The notes under the pieces were generated by a model, which saw only the letters and a list, made by a program, of their open reading frames with translations, had not been told where the DNA came from and made no database searches. Both the position numbers and the translations under genes were made by a program. Positions 46,634 through 54,794 of a stretch of DNA of 64,000 bases are shown here, one piece after another (the first letter of the stretch is position 1; each line of letters opens with the position of its first letter). Origin of the DNA: JALYGY01 sp963800975 (GTDB lineage Bacteria > Actinomycetota > Rubrobacteria > Rubrobacterales > Rubrobacteraceae); the NCBI GenBank assembly GCA_963800975.1, contig CAWDDB010000008.1, forward strand, positions 248,001 through 312,000. Reading direction: 5' to 3'.

Positions 46634-48310
46634 TTACGATCCTTCTAGGATCTCGTCCAGAATCAGGCCGTAGCGCGTGTAGGCCCGGAGCGCCACTGCG
46701 TACTCGGCGGTGTCGTATGCGGTCTCCGCCCGCCTCTGGCCCCAGTAGATCTGGCGCCATCCGGCGTACTCGGCGTTCGCCGCTCCAGGTGGCAGCCGTT
46801 TTGCAACCTCGCCACCGTACAGACCAAGCAGCGGTCGCAGCTCGGCCAGTTCGGCCGCGGAGAAGGCGTCGTACGCCGCCTCGAGCCTTTGCAGCGCCTC
46901 GAAGTCCTCGTTGTAGTCGAGCAGCTCGACGAGCAGGCCTCCAAGCTTGGCTTCGAGTTCCCCATGCAGCACCTCCAACTCGTGTACCCGGCGCTCTGCG
47001 TCCAGGTGGCTCCTCACGAATTCCTCCAGCTCTTCTGCGGTCTCGGGGTCACCCTCCGATCCGTGTATAAACCCTAGGAACCTGTTCAGGAGACTTCGGC
47101 TCCGGCGCGCATCCATTCTTAGCCGAGGTACTTCGGAGTATCGGATCTCGTTAAGCACCTCCTGGGCCTCGCTCGCGATCCTGTAGGCCCGGAGGATGTG
47201 CCCCCTTTCGATGAAGTGCTTTGTCAGGATCTCCCACAGCGGCTCGAATCCGCAAATCTCCTCCAGCCGTTGCACGACCTCTTCCAGATCCAGCTCGACG
47301 TCAGCCGCCACGCGGGCTATGGTAGCGAACACCCCCCACTTCATGTCACCGAGCAATTGCCGGCGCTCGGCGGCCCCGACCGGAGATTCGGGGAAGTCCA
47401 GGTCGCAGAAAAACTCCTCGGCGTCGAGAAGCATGCTGAGCGTGTCGGGCGGTATACGACGCAGCGTGCCGACCATCTCGCGCATACCCGCGCCATCGTC
47501 CTCGAGCAACTGGTCCAGCGCCCTGCGGGCGCCGGCGGCGACCGGGATCACGACGTTCAGGCTCTCATCGAGCTGCGATGCGATCTTCGCGCTTAGCTCG
47601 GTACGACGCGCGAGTAGCTCAGGCTGCAACTCGATCTTCGACAGGACACCGATGGCGTTCAGTGCGCTCGATCGCCCACCTGTGGTCTCGGCAAATTCCC
47701 GCAAGAACGCCTGATCCGTGACCCTGGCTACCTGACCAACGAGATAGATGACAGCATCCGCTGTGTCGCCAAGCCTCCTGGTATCCTGGTCGTGGCGGTC
47801 GCGCAGCTGGCTGTTCAGCCGCATGAACTCCGCCGTCCGATCCCGGTGCTCGTCCACCACGGCCCCGGTACCGGGCGTATCCACAAGCGTGATCTGGCGC
47901 AACAGAGGGTTGGGCAAGAGGTATTCCAGATGGTCGATGCCATCCGCCCGCCGCAGGGTCTCGAGGTCGTTCCCTTGCAAGCCGTCCAGAAACTCCTTGC
48001 TCTCCTCGGTGACCTTCCCGCCACGCCAATGACAGCGGACGTGGTGCTGGGGGTCGGGGTGTCCGTAGGTAAAATAGTTGATTGTCGCCGTCGTCTCGGT
48101 AGTTCCAACCTTCGCCAGGTCCTCCCCAAGCAAGGCGTTTACGAAGGTGCTCTTTCCGACCTTCACCCGTCCCACCACGGCGACAACGCAGGGATGACGC
48201 ACCTGCGCGGCCAGTCCCTCCATTCGCTCCGCCAGCTCGACCGGCAAACCCGCCTCCCGCAGTCGCTCTGCCGCCCGATGCAGGATGGCGATCAGGGTCT
48301 CCTCGTTCAC
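46634..48310 (-). CDS. dynamin-like GTPase (second of the operon; IniC-sized)
   Basis: G1 GRVKVGKS at residues 47-54 (CVVAVVGRVKVGKSTFVNAL), G2 TTETTATINYF, G3 QITLVDTPGTGAVVDEH, and a G4-like NAIGVLSKIEL. Long helical bundle segments follow (residues ~300-558), without an obvious transmembrane hairpin. Length is 558 residues; mycobacterial IniC is of similar class and somewhat shorter. It is the last gene of the six-gene minus operon, 110 bases after the PASTA gene. Bacterial dynamins remodel or stabilise membranes; pairs usually act together, so the partner is probably the 651-residue GTPase at 52839. A GATCCT-AGA-AGGATC hairpin lies at its stop. Confidence 0.88.
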   Translation of the reverse strand: MNEETLIAILHRAAERLREAGLPVELAERMEGLAAQVRHPCVVAVVGRVKVGKSTFVNALLGEDLAKVGTTETTATINYFTYGHPDPQHHVRCHWRGGKVTEESKEFLDGLQGNDLETLRRADGIDHLEYLLPNPLLRQITLVDTPGTGAVVDEHRDRTAEFMRLNSQLRDRHDQDTRRLGDTADAVIYLVGQVARVTDQAFLREFAETTGGRSSALNAIGVLSKIELQPELLARRTELSAKIASQLDESLNVVIPVAAGARRALDQLLEDDGAGMREMVGTLRRIPPDTLSMLLDAEEFFCDLDFPESPVGAAERRQLLGDMKWGVFATIARVAADVELDLEEVVQRLEEICGFEPLWEILTKHFIERGHILRAYRIASEAQEVLNEIRYSEVPRLRMDARRSRSLLNRFLGFIHGSEGDPETAEELEEFVRSHLDAERRVHELEVLHGELEAKLGGLLVELLDYNEDFEALQRLEAAYDAFSAAELAELRPLLGLYGGEVAKRLPPGAANAEYAGWRQIYWGQRRAETAYDTAEYAVALRAYTRYGLILDEILEGS

Positions 48311-48420
48311 GTCCAGCCGCCATCCTCCCGCAGTTCAGCGCCTGCGTCTCCTGCCATTAGCGCGGAGCGGCATCCTCGCGACGCTTGATCCACAATTTCC
48401 GGGGCGCCTCGTAGGAGCAC

Positions 48421-49518
48421 CTAGCTGCCTTCGTCGGCCGGTGCGGGCGACGCTTCCGTAGACGACGGATCCGGGGACGACGGGTTCGGCGACGACGGGT
48501 CCGGGGTCCACGGTTCCGGGGTCCAAGGGTCTGGGGACGCGGGGGGAGACGCCCCCGGAGCCGGTTCTCCAGGCGTGCCCACGACGTCCGGGGAGGGTTC
48601 CTGGGTAGGTCCGGGGCTGCTCTGATCAGTAACCGTGGCGTCGTCCACGCCTGTATCGGTCTGCGCGTCGGCGGGTCCCGTGCCTACCGTGATCTCGACG
48701 CTCGTCCCTACCTCGACGCTCTTTCCTTCACCCCCTTTGGGGTCTTGCCCGATCACACGGTCCTTGTCCTCAGCCGAGCTCTTCCTGAACTTCCCCTCGA
48801 CCTGGAATCCCTTTTCCGCGAGGATCCGCACGGCTTTTTCGCGCGTCTCCCCCTTGACGTCGGGAAGGTTCACGCCCCTGCTGAGGTCCACGGAGATAGA
48901 CGACGAGGGTTCTGCCATCTTTCCGGCCGCCGGGTCCTGGCCGACGACCGTGCCGATTGGCTTCCGGCTATCCACCTTGTCTCCCTCGACGACCTCGAAC
49001 TCCTCGCCCGCTATGCTACGCGCCTCCTCCAGGGAGGCCGCGCCGGCCAGGTCTGGCACCTTGACTTCCTCGACCGTGTCGCGGGTCAGGGTGTAGGCGC
49101 CCCAGCCGAGCAAGCCGAGGAGCAATATCGCCCCGAAAAGGATCAAGCCAATTAGCGGCGCCCGGGAGGTGCTCTGCTCGCCGTCGTCCGCCTCCTGCGC
49201 CGGGCTCTTCGAGTACGGCGAATCGCTTCTCTTGGATTCCGCCAGCGACCCTGGCGCGCCCTCCACGGATGCCCCTCCTGCCGGCGACCGATAGCCCGGC
49301 GGGACGCCTCGCACCCAGGCCTTCCCGTCGTGATAGTTCCACTCGCCCGTCGCGGCCGACTTTGCCCACCAGCGGCCCTGTTTGTCGAGCACCATAAGCC
49401 GCTGACGCTCGGCGTCGAACTCCCGATCGTTGATACTACCCGAACGGCGCTTTCGCACCAGCTCCCCGTACCGGCGGTCCGCTTCCTCGAAGTCCAGGTT
49501 ACGGTCTCGAAAGGCCAT
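48421..49518 (-). CDS. membrane-anchored PASTA-domain protein
   Basis: 365 residues. Residues 1-75 form a small domain shared with the next upstream gene (DRRYGELVRKRRSGSINDRE, then DKQGRWWAKSAATGEW and DGKAWVRGVPPGY). One membrane helix is at 121-143 (IGLILFGAILLLGLLGWGAY). Two PASTA domains follow, about 152-218 (VPDLAGAASLEEARSIAGEE) and 222-290 (LPDVKGETREKAVRILAEKG), then a Pro/Asp/Ser-rich tail with repeated PDP/PEPW units. PASTA domains outside the cell bind peptidoglycan fragments or lipid II; no kinase domain is present, so this is a sensor or anchor without PknB-type output. 20 bases from its upstream neighbour. Confidence 0.88.
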   Translation of the reverse strand: MAFRDRNLDFEEADRRYGELVRKRRSGSINDREFDAERQRLMVLDKQGRWWAKSAATGEWNYHDGKAWVRGVPPGYRSPAGGASVEGAPGSLAESKRSDSPYSKSPAQEADDGEQSTSRAPLIGLILFGAILLLGLLGWGAYTLTRDTVEEVKVPDLAGAASLEEARSIAGEEFEVVEGDKVDSRKPIGTVVGQDPAAGKMAEPSSSISVDLSRGVNLPDVKGETREKAVRILAEKGFQVEGKFRKSSAEDKDRVIGQDPKGGEGKSVEVGTSVEITVGTGPADAQTDTGVDDATVTDQSSPGPTQEPSPDVVGTPGEPAPGASPPASPDPWTPEPWTPDPSSPNPSSPDPSSTEASPAPADEGS

Positions 49519-49538
49519 AACTCACCCGCTCGCTCTAC

Positions 49539-50285
49539 TCATCGTACGGCCACGTTGAAGGCGGCCTTCTCGGTCATCGCATTGCGGTCCTGGTTGAAGA
49601 TCGCCCACCTCTTGCGACCGGAGTCATACCAGACGCCGACGGAATGGTCGTTGTAGGTGCCGCCTCTCCCACCGGGGTTCCAGTTCTGCGTGACGATGAG
49701 GACCGCGTCGGGGTTACCGTTGGTCAGGGGGTTGTCTATGTATGTGCTGTTGGCCGAGATGTTGTTGGCCGAGGCGCGGTGGACGAATACCGCATCGAAC
49801 CCCGTACCCTGCGACTGCCCGTCCTGTCCCCCCTGCCCCGAACCTCCCTCCTGTCCAAACCCTACAAGCTCGCCGACTCGGGGAAGCCCCTCGCCCTGGA
49901 GATAAGGCACCAGCACCCAGACAACGAGGACCGCACCTATTAGTGCGGTCCCGAAAAGCCCGATCCAGAGCGGCAATCTCCGGCGCCGGGTTGCTCCGCC
50001 TCCCTCGGACGGGAGACGCTTCGCCGGTAGCTCGCTCCTCGCGGTCTCGGGGTCCTGGTAGTTTGGAGGGTAGGCCCGCACCCAGTTGCCGCCGTCGCGG
50101 CGGTGCCATTCCCCGGCCTCGCCAAGCTTGGCCCACCAGCGGCCCTCCTCGTCACGGACCATGAGCTCCTGGAGCCTCGCCTCGAACTCTTCGTCGCTGA
50201 TGTTGCCGGCGTCGCGCTGGCGCGCGAGTTCGGCGTATTGGCGGTCGGCATCCTCGAAACTCTCTCCCCGAGCCCTAAAGTCCAC
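49539..50285 (-). CDS. membrane-anchored protein with a shared N-terminal domain and an external domain of unknown function
   Basis: 248 residues. Residues 1-78 (DRQYAELARQRDAGNISDEE, DEEGRWWAKLGEAGEWHRRD) repeat the N-terminal domain of the PASTA protein. An RRRR-flanked membrane helix is at ~104-128 (LPLWIGLFGTALIGAVLVVW). A Gly/Gln-rich linker leads to a compact domain at 162-248 (DAVFVHRASANNISANSTYI, TYNDHSVGVWYDSGRKRWAI), a beta-rich unit seen in other exported proteins (I believe catalogued as DUF7452). Positive charges before the helix put the last domain outside. 29 bases after the Hsp70-WD40 gene; co-transcribed. Confidence 0.82.
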   Translation of the reverse strand: MDFRARGESFEDADRQYAELARQRDAGNISDEEFEARLQELMVRDEEGRWWAKLGEAGEWHRRDGGNWVRAYPPNYQDPETARSELPAKRLPSEGGGATRRRRLPLWIGLFGTALIGAVLVVWVLVPYLQGEGLPRVGELVGFGQEGGSGQGGQDGQSQGTGFDAVFVHRASANNISANSTYIDNPLTNGNPDAVLIVTQNWNPGGRGGTYNDHSVGVWYDSGRKRWAIFNQDRNAMTEKAAFNVAVR

Positions 50286-50314
50286 CGCTAATCCCTTTCA
50301 CGTGAGGTACCAGG

Positions 50315-52816
50315 TCAATCCGGGAGGTCAGGCGGCATGACCTGAGCCGACATAGTGGACGGGGGAGCATCGGATCCGCCACCGGCAGAGCCGGACACCC
50401 ATCTCCAGATCTTGACCGCGCGGTCGTAACCTCCGCTGGCGAGCAGCCGACCCTCCGCGCCGATCGCGACGGACGCCGTCCCTTCCGGGTGCCCGGAAAG
50501 GATGGAGAGCGGCTCTCCGGTCCGCGAGTTCCAGACTTTGATCTTGCCGTCCGCGCCGCCGCTGAGGATCTGCCTTCCGTCCGAGCTCACTGCGACGGAA
50601 AGGGCCGGCCCCGAATGCCCGGCGACGGCGTACAGTAATCGGCCATCCTCCAGGCTCCAAGTCCTGATCACACCGTCCTCTCCGCCGGTCGCGAGGAGAC
50701 GCTCGTCCGGGCCGACGGCCACGGATCTCACCCAGCCCGGGTGCTCGAAGATGTGGAGGGTTTCGTCGGTCCCGAGATCCCTGACCCTGGCCGTCCCGTC
50801 CGCGCCACCCGAGGCGAGCAGCCGCCCCTCGGAGAAGAATACAACCGACAGAACCCAGTGCGTGTGCCCCCCGAGGGTGCGAAGCGGCTCGCCGGTCTCG
50901 AGGTTCCACAGCGTGATCTCTGCGTCGGCGCCGCCCGAGGCGAGGAGCCGACCGTCCTCCCCAATAGCCACGCAGAAGACCCAGTCTGAATGGCCGAGTT
51001 TGTGGAAGGGTTCCCCGTTCGGGAGCTTCCATATCCTGACGCTCCGGTCGAAGCCGCCGCTGGCGATAAGCCTACCGTCTGGGCTGAAGGTTACGGAGTT
51101 GACCCTTCCCGTGTGCCCGGCGAGCGCGCCGACAGACTGTCCGCTCTGCACGTCCCAACCCATGACCACGTGATCCGAGGCTCCGCTGGCGAGGAAGCGC
51201 CCATCGGGGCTGAACGCGACGGAGTGGACCTCCCTCGAGTGTCCGGTCAGGGTGTGGGCGAGGACGACCTCTCCCCGGCTGCCGGAGGTGCCCGTCGGCG
51301 GGATCTGTCGTCCGAGGACCGCCTCCTTGACGTCGCCCATTACCTCGCTCTCTACGCCGGAGGTCCGATGCCGCTCCAGCCCCAACTCATCCGCCAGCGC
51401 CCCGAGCCACTCGGCCTCGAGCCCGCTGAGCTTCCCGTCCGCCCAGGCCATCTCCACGGCCTGGTGGTAGCGCCGCAACAGGAGGTCCTCCTTGGAGTCG
51501 CCCAGGATCCGAACCTCGACCTCGCGGGCCTCCTCCCTGCTCACGCCCAGCTGGTCCGCGGACGCTTCCAGCCGGTCTGCCTCTACCCTGTTCAGCTTCT
51601 TACCCCTAACGGCCTCGACCGCCACGCGGTATTGTTGGAGGTGCGGTGGAGTGGCGGTAACCGGAGCGTCGGTTCTCGGCGGCTTTGGCGTGGGCTTCTC
51701 GCCCCACAGGATGTTCGTGTAGTGGGCCGCACCAAGGGCGACGGCCACGTCCCTCTTGTCGAACCCCAGCGGGCTCACCGGGAGAGTCTCTTCAAGCGTC
51801 CGTACTACCAGGGGCACGCGTACGGAGCCTCCGACGAGCACGACGGTATCTACCTCATGGCCCGCCGCTTGGGCCTGATCGAGGATCTCCGTGGTCAGGC
51901 GCGTGGTGGTCTCGACGTACTCGCCTATAAGCTCCTCGAACGTAGCGCGGTCCACCTCATGCTCGAAATAGATGGGGCCGTTTTCCGAGGACAGATACTG
52001 GTTGAACTTCCCCCGATCCCGGTAAGTGAGGCTCTCCTTGCGCCTGCGGCAGGCTCCCAGGAAGGTCAGGTCCACGGCCCGCGACAGGCTTATGGGCCGG
52101 CCTAGGTTTTCGCGGGCGACCTCGTCGCAGTAGTGGTAAAGCGCGAGGTCGAAGTCTTCTCCCCCGCAGCGCTCCATGCCCTTGGGCTCCATCGCCACCT
52201 GGAACGACTCGCCCTCGTTGTCCAGCACCGCCAGGTCGAACGTCCCGCCGCCCAGATCGTAAACCAGGACGTGGTTGCCCACGTCGAGGCCCGCCCTGGC
52301 GTAGGCCAGGGCCCCGGCCGCCGGCTCCTCCAGTAACGCCACCTCGTCGAAGCCCGCCAGGCGGGCGGACTCTTCGACCTTCTGCCGCTGCAAGACGTTG
52401 AACTCCGCAGGACAGGTGATGACGACCCGGTTGACCTCTTCGTGGAAGTGGCCGTCTTCGGCATCGCGCTTCAGCTTCTTGAGGATCTCGGCGGCAACGC
52501 CCACCGGGCGGACGTAACGACCGCCGGGCAGGGCGATCCTGGGCGGGGAGAGAAGATTTCGCTTGATGCTCGCCACGGTATTTCGGAAGATCTCGTCGCG
52601 ACGCACCCTGTCCGTCGAGACGTCCTGGATCAGGCTTTCGACGGGCTCGCCGACGAGGACGTCGTTCCCATCGAAGTGGACCAGCGAAGGGGTTTTCGGC
52701 TGCCCCTCGGCGTTCAGAATGACCTCGACTTCGCCCGTACGCGGGTCGTGCCAGGCGGCGCTAGAGTTGGTGGTGCCGAAGTCTATGCCGAGAGACGGGA
52801 CGTACGCGCCTATAAT
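50315..52816 (-). CDS. Hsp70 ATPase domain fused to a seven-bladed WD40 propeller
   Basis: Residues ~10-375 are an Hsp70/actin-fold ATPase: phosphate-1 GIDFGTTNSSAAW, the catalytic region EEPAAGALAYARAGLDV, phosphate-2 VLVYDLGGGTFDLAVLD and adenosine motif VVLVGGSVRVPLV. The usual Hsp70 substrate-binding domain is absent. A ~130-residue helical region (~385-515, two similar halves ending in REEAREVEVRILGDSKEDLL and ERHRTSGVESEVMGDVKEAV) leads to seven WD repeats (from LTGHSREVHSVAFSPDGRFL to ASGGYDRAVKIWRW). The conserved N-terminus lies upstream of the first GTG (52606). The only start-like codons before it are ATT 52816 and ATA 52813, six and nine bases after GGAGG, so ATT is taken as start (833 residues). 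22 bases after the dynamin-type gene. Confidence 0.9.
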   Translation of the reverse strand: MIGAYVPSLGIDFGTTNSSAAWHDPRTGEVEVILNAEGQPKTPSLVHFDGNDVLVGEPVESLIQDVSTDRVRRDEIFRNTVASIKRNLLSPPRIALPGGRYVRPVGVAAEILKKLKRDAEDGHFHEEVNRVVITCPAEFNVLQRQKVEESARLAGFDEVALLEEPAAGALAYARAGLDVGNHVLVYDLGGGTFDLAVLDNEGESFQVAMEPKGMERCGGEDFDLALYHYCDEVARENLGRPISLSRAVDLTFLGACRRRKESLTYRDRGKFNQYLSSENGPIYFEHEVDRATFEELIGEYVETTTRLTTEILDQAQAAGHEVDTVVLVGGSVRVPLVVRTLEETLPVSPLGFDKRDVAVALGAAHYTNILWGEKPTPKPPRTDAPVTATPPHLQQYRVAVEAVRGKKLNRVEADRLEASADQLGVSREEAREVEVRILGDSKEDLLLRRYHQAVEMAWADGKLSGLEAEWLGALADELGLERHRTSGVESEVMGDVKEAVLGRQIPPTGTSGSRGEVVLAHTLTGHSREVHSVAFSPDGRFLASGASDHVVMGWDVQSGQSVGALAGHTGRVNSVTFSPDGRLIASGGFDRSVRIWKLPNGEPFHKLGHSDWVFCVAIGEDGRLLASGGADAEITLWNLETGEPLRTLGGHTHWVLSVVFFSEGRLLASGGADGTARVRDLGTDETLHIFEHPGWVRSVAVGPDERLLATGGEDGVIRTWSLEDGRLLYAVAGHSGPALSVAVSSDGRQILSGGADGKIKVWNSRTGEPLSILSGHPEGTASVAIGAEGRLLASGGYDRAVKIWRWVSGSAGGGSDAPPSTMSAQVMPPDLPD

Positions 52817-52838
52817 TCTAAACCTCCAGCGCGACGGT

Positions 52839-54794
52839 CTACGATGATACCCGGGCTGCAGGCACTTGCGGCGTCCGGTTCTGGCTCATCGCGCTTCCAA
52901 GGGACTTGCCTATATTATCCCACACCGCCAGTTGTTCCTGGGCCTTTTTCGTGCCAGTTTCGCGGTCGTCGTGACCAAGTTGCATCGTCTCCTTGAGACG
53001 CGCTATCTCCGCCTGCGATTCCTTGGATTTTTTCGCGACCAGTTCGCGCACGTACTCGTTCACCATGAGGTCGAGATCCCTGAAGTACTCGTCGACCCGG
53101 CTGTAGCTTCCGGACACGAGGTCGACGTCGAAAAAGTAACGGCGCGCCTTCTGGAACTGCTCCGCGAGACGTATCCGCAACTGCTGCTGGGCGGTCGTGA
53201 CCTGGCCCGCGAAGGCGCCCTTGATCCCGCCGCCTACCAGCCCCGCGAGCAGCGGGACGGCCACGAACGGCATCACCGTCGACGCGAGCGCCGCCGCCGC
53301 AACCGAGGGCGCAACCAGGGACGCCATCCCGCTGACGCCTAGCACGAGCATCCCCCCGCCCGCCGCGCTCCTGAGCGCCATGAAGTAGTCGCGCTTGAAC
53401 TTATCTCCCGGGTCTGCGCTGTCGGGGAAGACGGGCACTTCGGGGTCCACCGGGGCGCCGATGTCGTCCACGGCGTCGGCGAAAGGACCGAGCAGCACGA
53501 CGCACCGCCGCTGTACCTCGTCGCAGATCCGCGCCCACTCGTTCACGGCCGCCGTGATGATCTCGCCAGGCATCTCTTCGGCTACCCGGTTCGCCTGCCT
53601 GAACGAACCGACCTTGTCTATCTTGGCCTTCTGGACCAGCTCGATGTCGCTGCCCGGCTGCATTATGTTGGAGAAGCTCTGCTTACCGACCGAAGTGGCC
53701 CGCTGCAAGTTCTCCCTCAGCTCCCGGTACTTCTGGCCCTGAATTCCCCACTCGGCGTCGAAGCGCCGCTTGCCTTCCGTGGCGACCTGCTGCAGTTTCG
53801 CCTGCTGCTCCTTTGACTGTGTGGTCAGACCGGCGAGGCGACCGGCGAGCACCTTGCGGCCTGTGGCGTGGTAGTTGACGGCGAGCGCCGCGGCCCCGGC
53901 GGTCCGGCCCTGGCCCGAGACGCGGGCCAGGAACGCTTGCAGCGCGGCGGCCAGCTCGTTGTAGCGGCTCGCCGCCAGGTAGGCCTGTCTCATCTTCTCA
54001 TCGGCGGAAGCCGCCGCGCCCAGGTTCGTGCTGGATATCGGCCAGACCCGGGTGTCGGTCAGCCTGCCCTTGAACCTCCCACCGAGGATCTCCTGGCTGC
54101 GGACCTGGATGCTCTGCCAGTCGTCCCTGGAGTACTGGTCGATCTTCGTCTGGATAAAGAAGATGTTCCTCGTTACGGTCAGGATCTGCTCGATGAACTT
54201 CAGGTCGTCCTCGATCACAGGCTGACTCGATTCGAGAACGAAGATCACCGCGTCCGCCTCCGGCACGAAGCGGTGCGTGATCCGAGCGTGTCCGGCATAC
54301 AACGCTCCGAGGCCCGGCGTATCCAGAATCGAAACGCCTCTAGGCAAAAACCGGATCGGCACGTCCACCTCGATCCAACGGATGATCTCTCTGGGAGCGG
54401 GAACAGCCCCGGCGTCGAGCATCACCTGTGAGCCATAAGTGGAGAGCTCCTCGACCCCGATCTCACGCGTGGAGCCGTCCTCGAACCGCAAACGGCACGC
54501 TTCCCGCTCGGAGGGACGGATGTTGAAGACCTGGCTGGTAGCGACGTCCACATCGGTCGGCAAGAGATCACGACCTATCAGGGCATTGACGAAGGTGCTC
54601 TTTCCTCTTTTCGCCTCGCCGACAACGAGCACCTTGTACGAGTTTTCCCGTAGCTTCTCGCGGTAACTTTCGAGGGCGGGCGGGGGGCCCGCCAGCTCGA
54701 ACTCGTCGGCCCTCGCGATCAATTCGTCGAGGACGGCGACGGTCTGCTGGCGAACCCCCTCGGTCTGCCCTGGCGTGTCGGCTGAGCTCGTCAC
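52839..54794 (-). CDS. dynamin-like GTPase (first of the operon; IniA-sized)
   Basis: G1 GEAKRGKS at residues 59-66 (VLVVGEAKRGKSTFVNALIG), a G2 threonine in TDVDVATSQVFNI, G3 GVSILDTPGLGALYAGH near 160, G4 FFIQTKIDQYSRDD. A helical stalk is followed near residues 465-515 by a hydrophobic hairpin (GGGMLVLGVSGMASLVAPSV, AAAALASTVMPFVAVPLLAG), the membrane-inserting paddle of bacterial dynamins, then a coiled-coil end. 651 residues, close to mycobacterial IniA. The GTG start shares one base with the stop of the giant repeat gene (TAGTG), indicating translational coupling. Confidence 0.92.
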   Translation of the reverse strand: MTSSADTPGQTEGVRQQTVAVLDELIARADEFELAGPPPALESYREKLRENSYKVLVVGEAKRGKSTFVNALIGRDLLPTDVDVATSQVFNIRPSEREACRLRFEDGSTREIGVEELSTYGSQVMLDAGAVPAPREIIRWIEVDVPIRFLPRGVSILDTPGLGALYAGHARITHRFVPEADAVIFVLESSQPVIEDDLKFIEQILTVTRNIFFIQTKIDQYSRDDWQSIQVRSQEILGGRFKGRLTDTRVWPISSTNLGAAASADEKMRQAYLAASRYNELAAALQAFLARVSGQGRTAGAAALAVNYHATGRKVLAGRLAGLTTQSKEQQAKLQQVATEGKRRFDAEWGIQGQKYRELRENLQRATSVGKQSFSNIMQPGSDIELVQKAKIDKVGSFRQANRVAEEMPGEIITAAVNEWARICDEVQRRCVVLLGPFADAVDDIGAPVDPEVPVFPDSADPGDKFKRDYFMALRSAAGGGMLVLGVSGMASLVAPSVAAAALASTVMPFVAVPLLAGLVGGGIKGAFAGQVTTAQQQLRIRLAEQFQKARRYFFDVDLVSGSYSRVDEYFRDLDLMVNEYVRELVAKKSKESQAEIARLKETMQLGHDDRETGTKKAQEQLAVWDNIGKSLGSAMSQNRTPQVPAARVSS

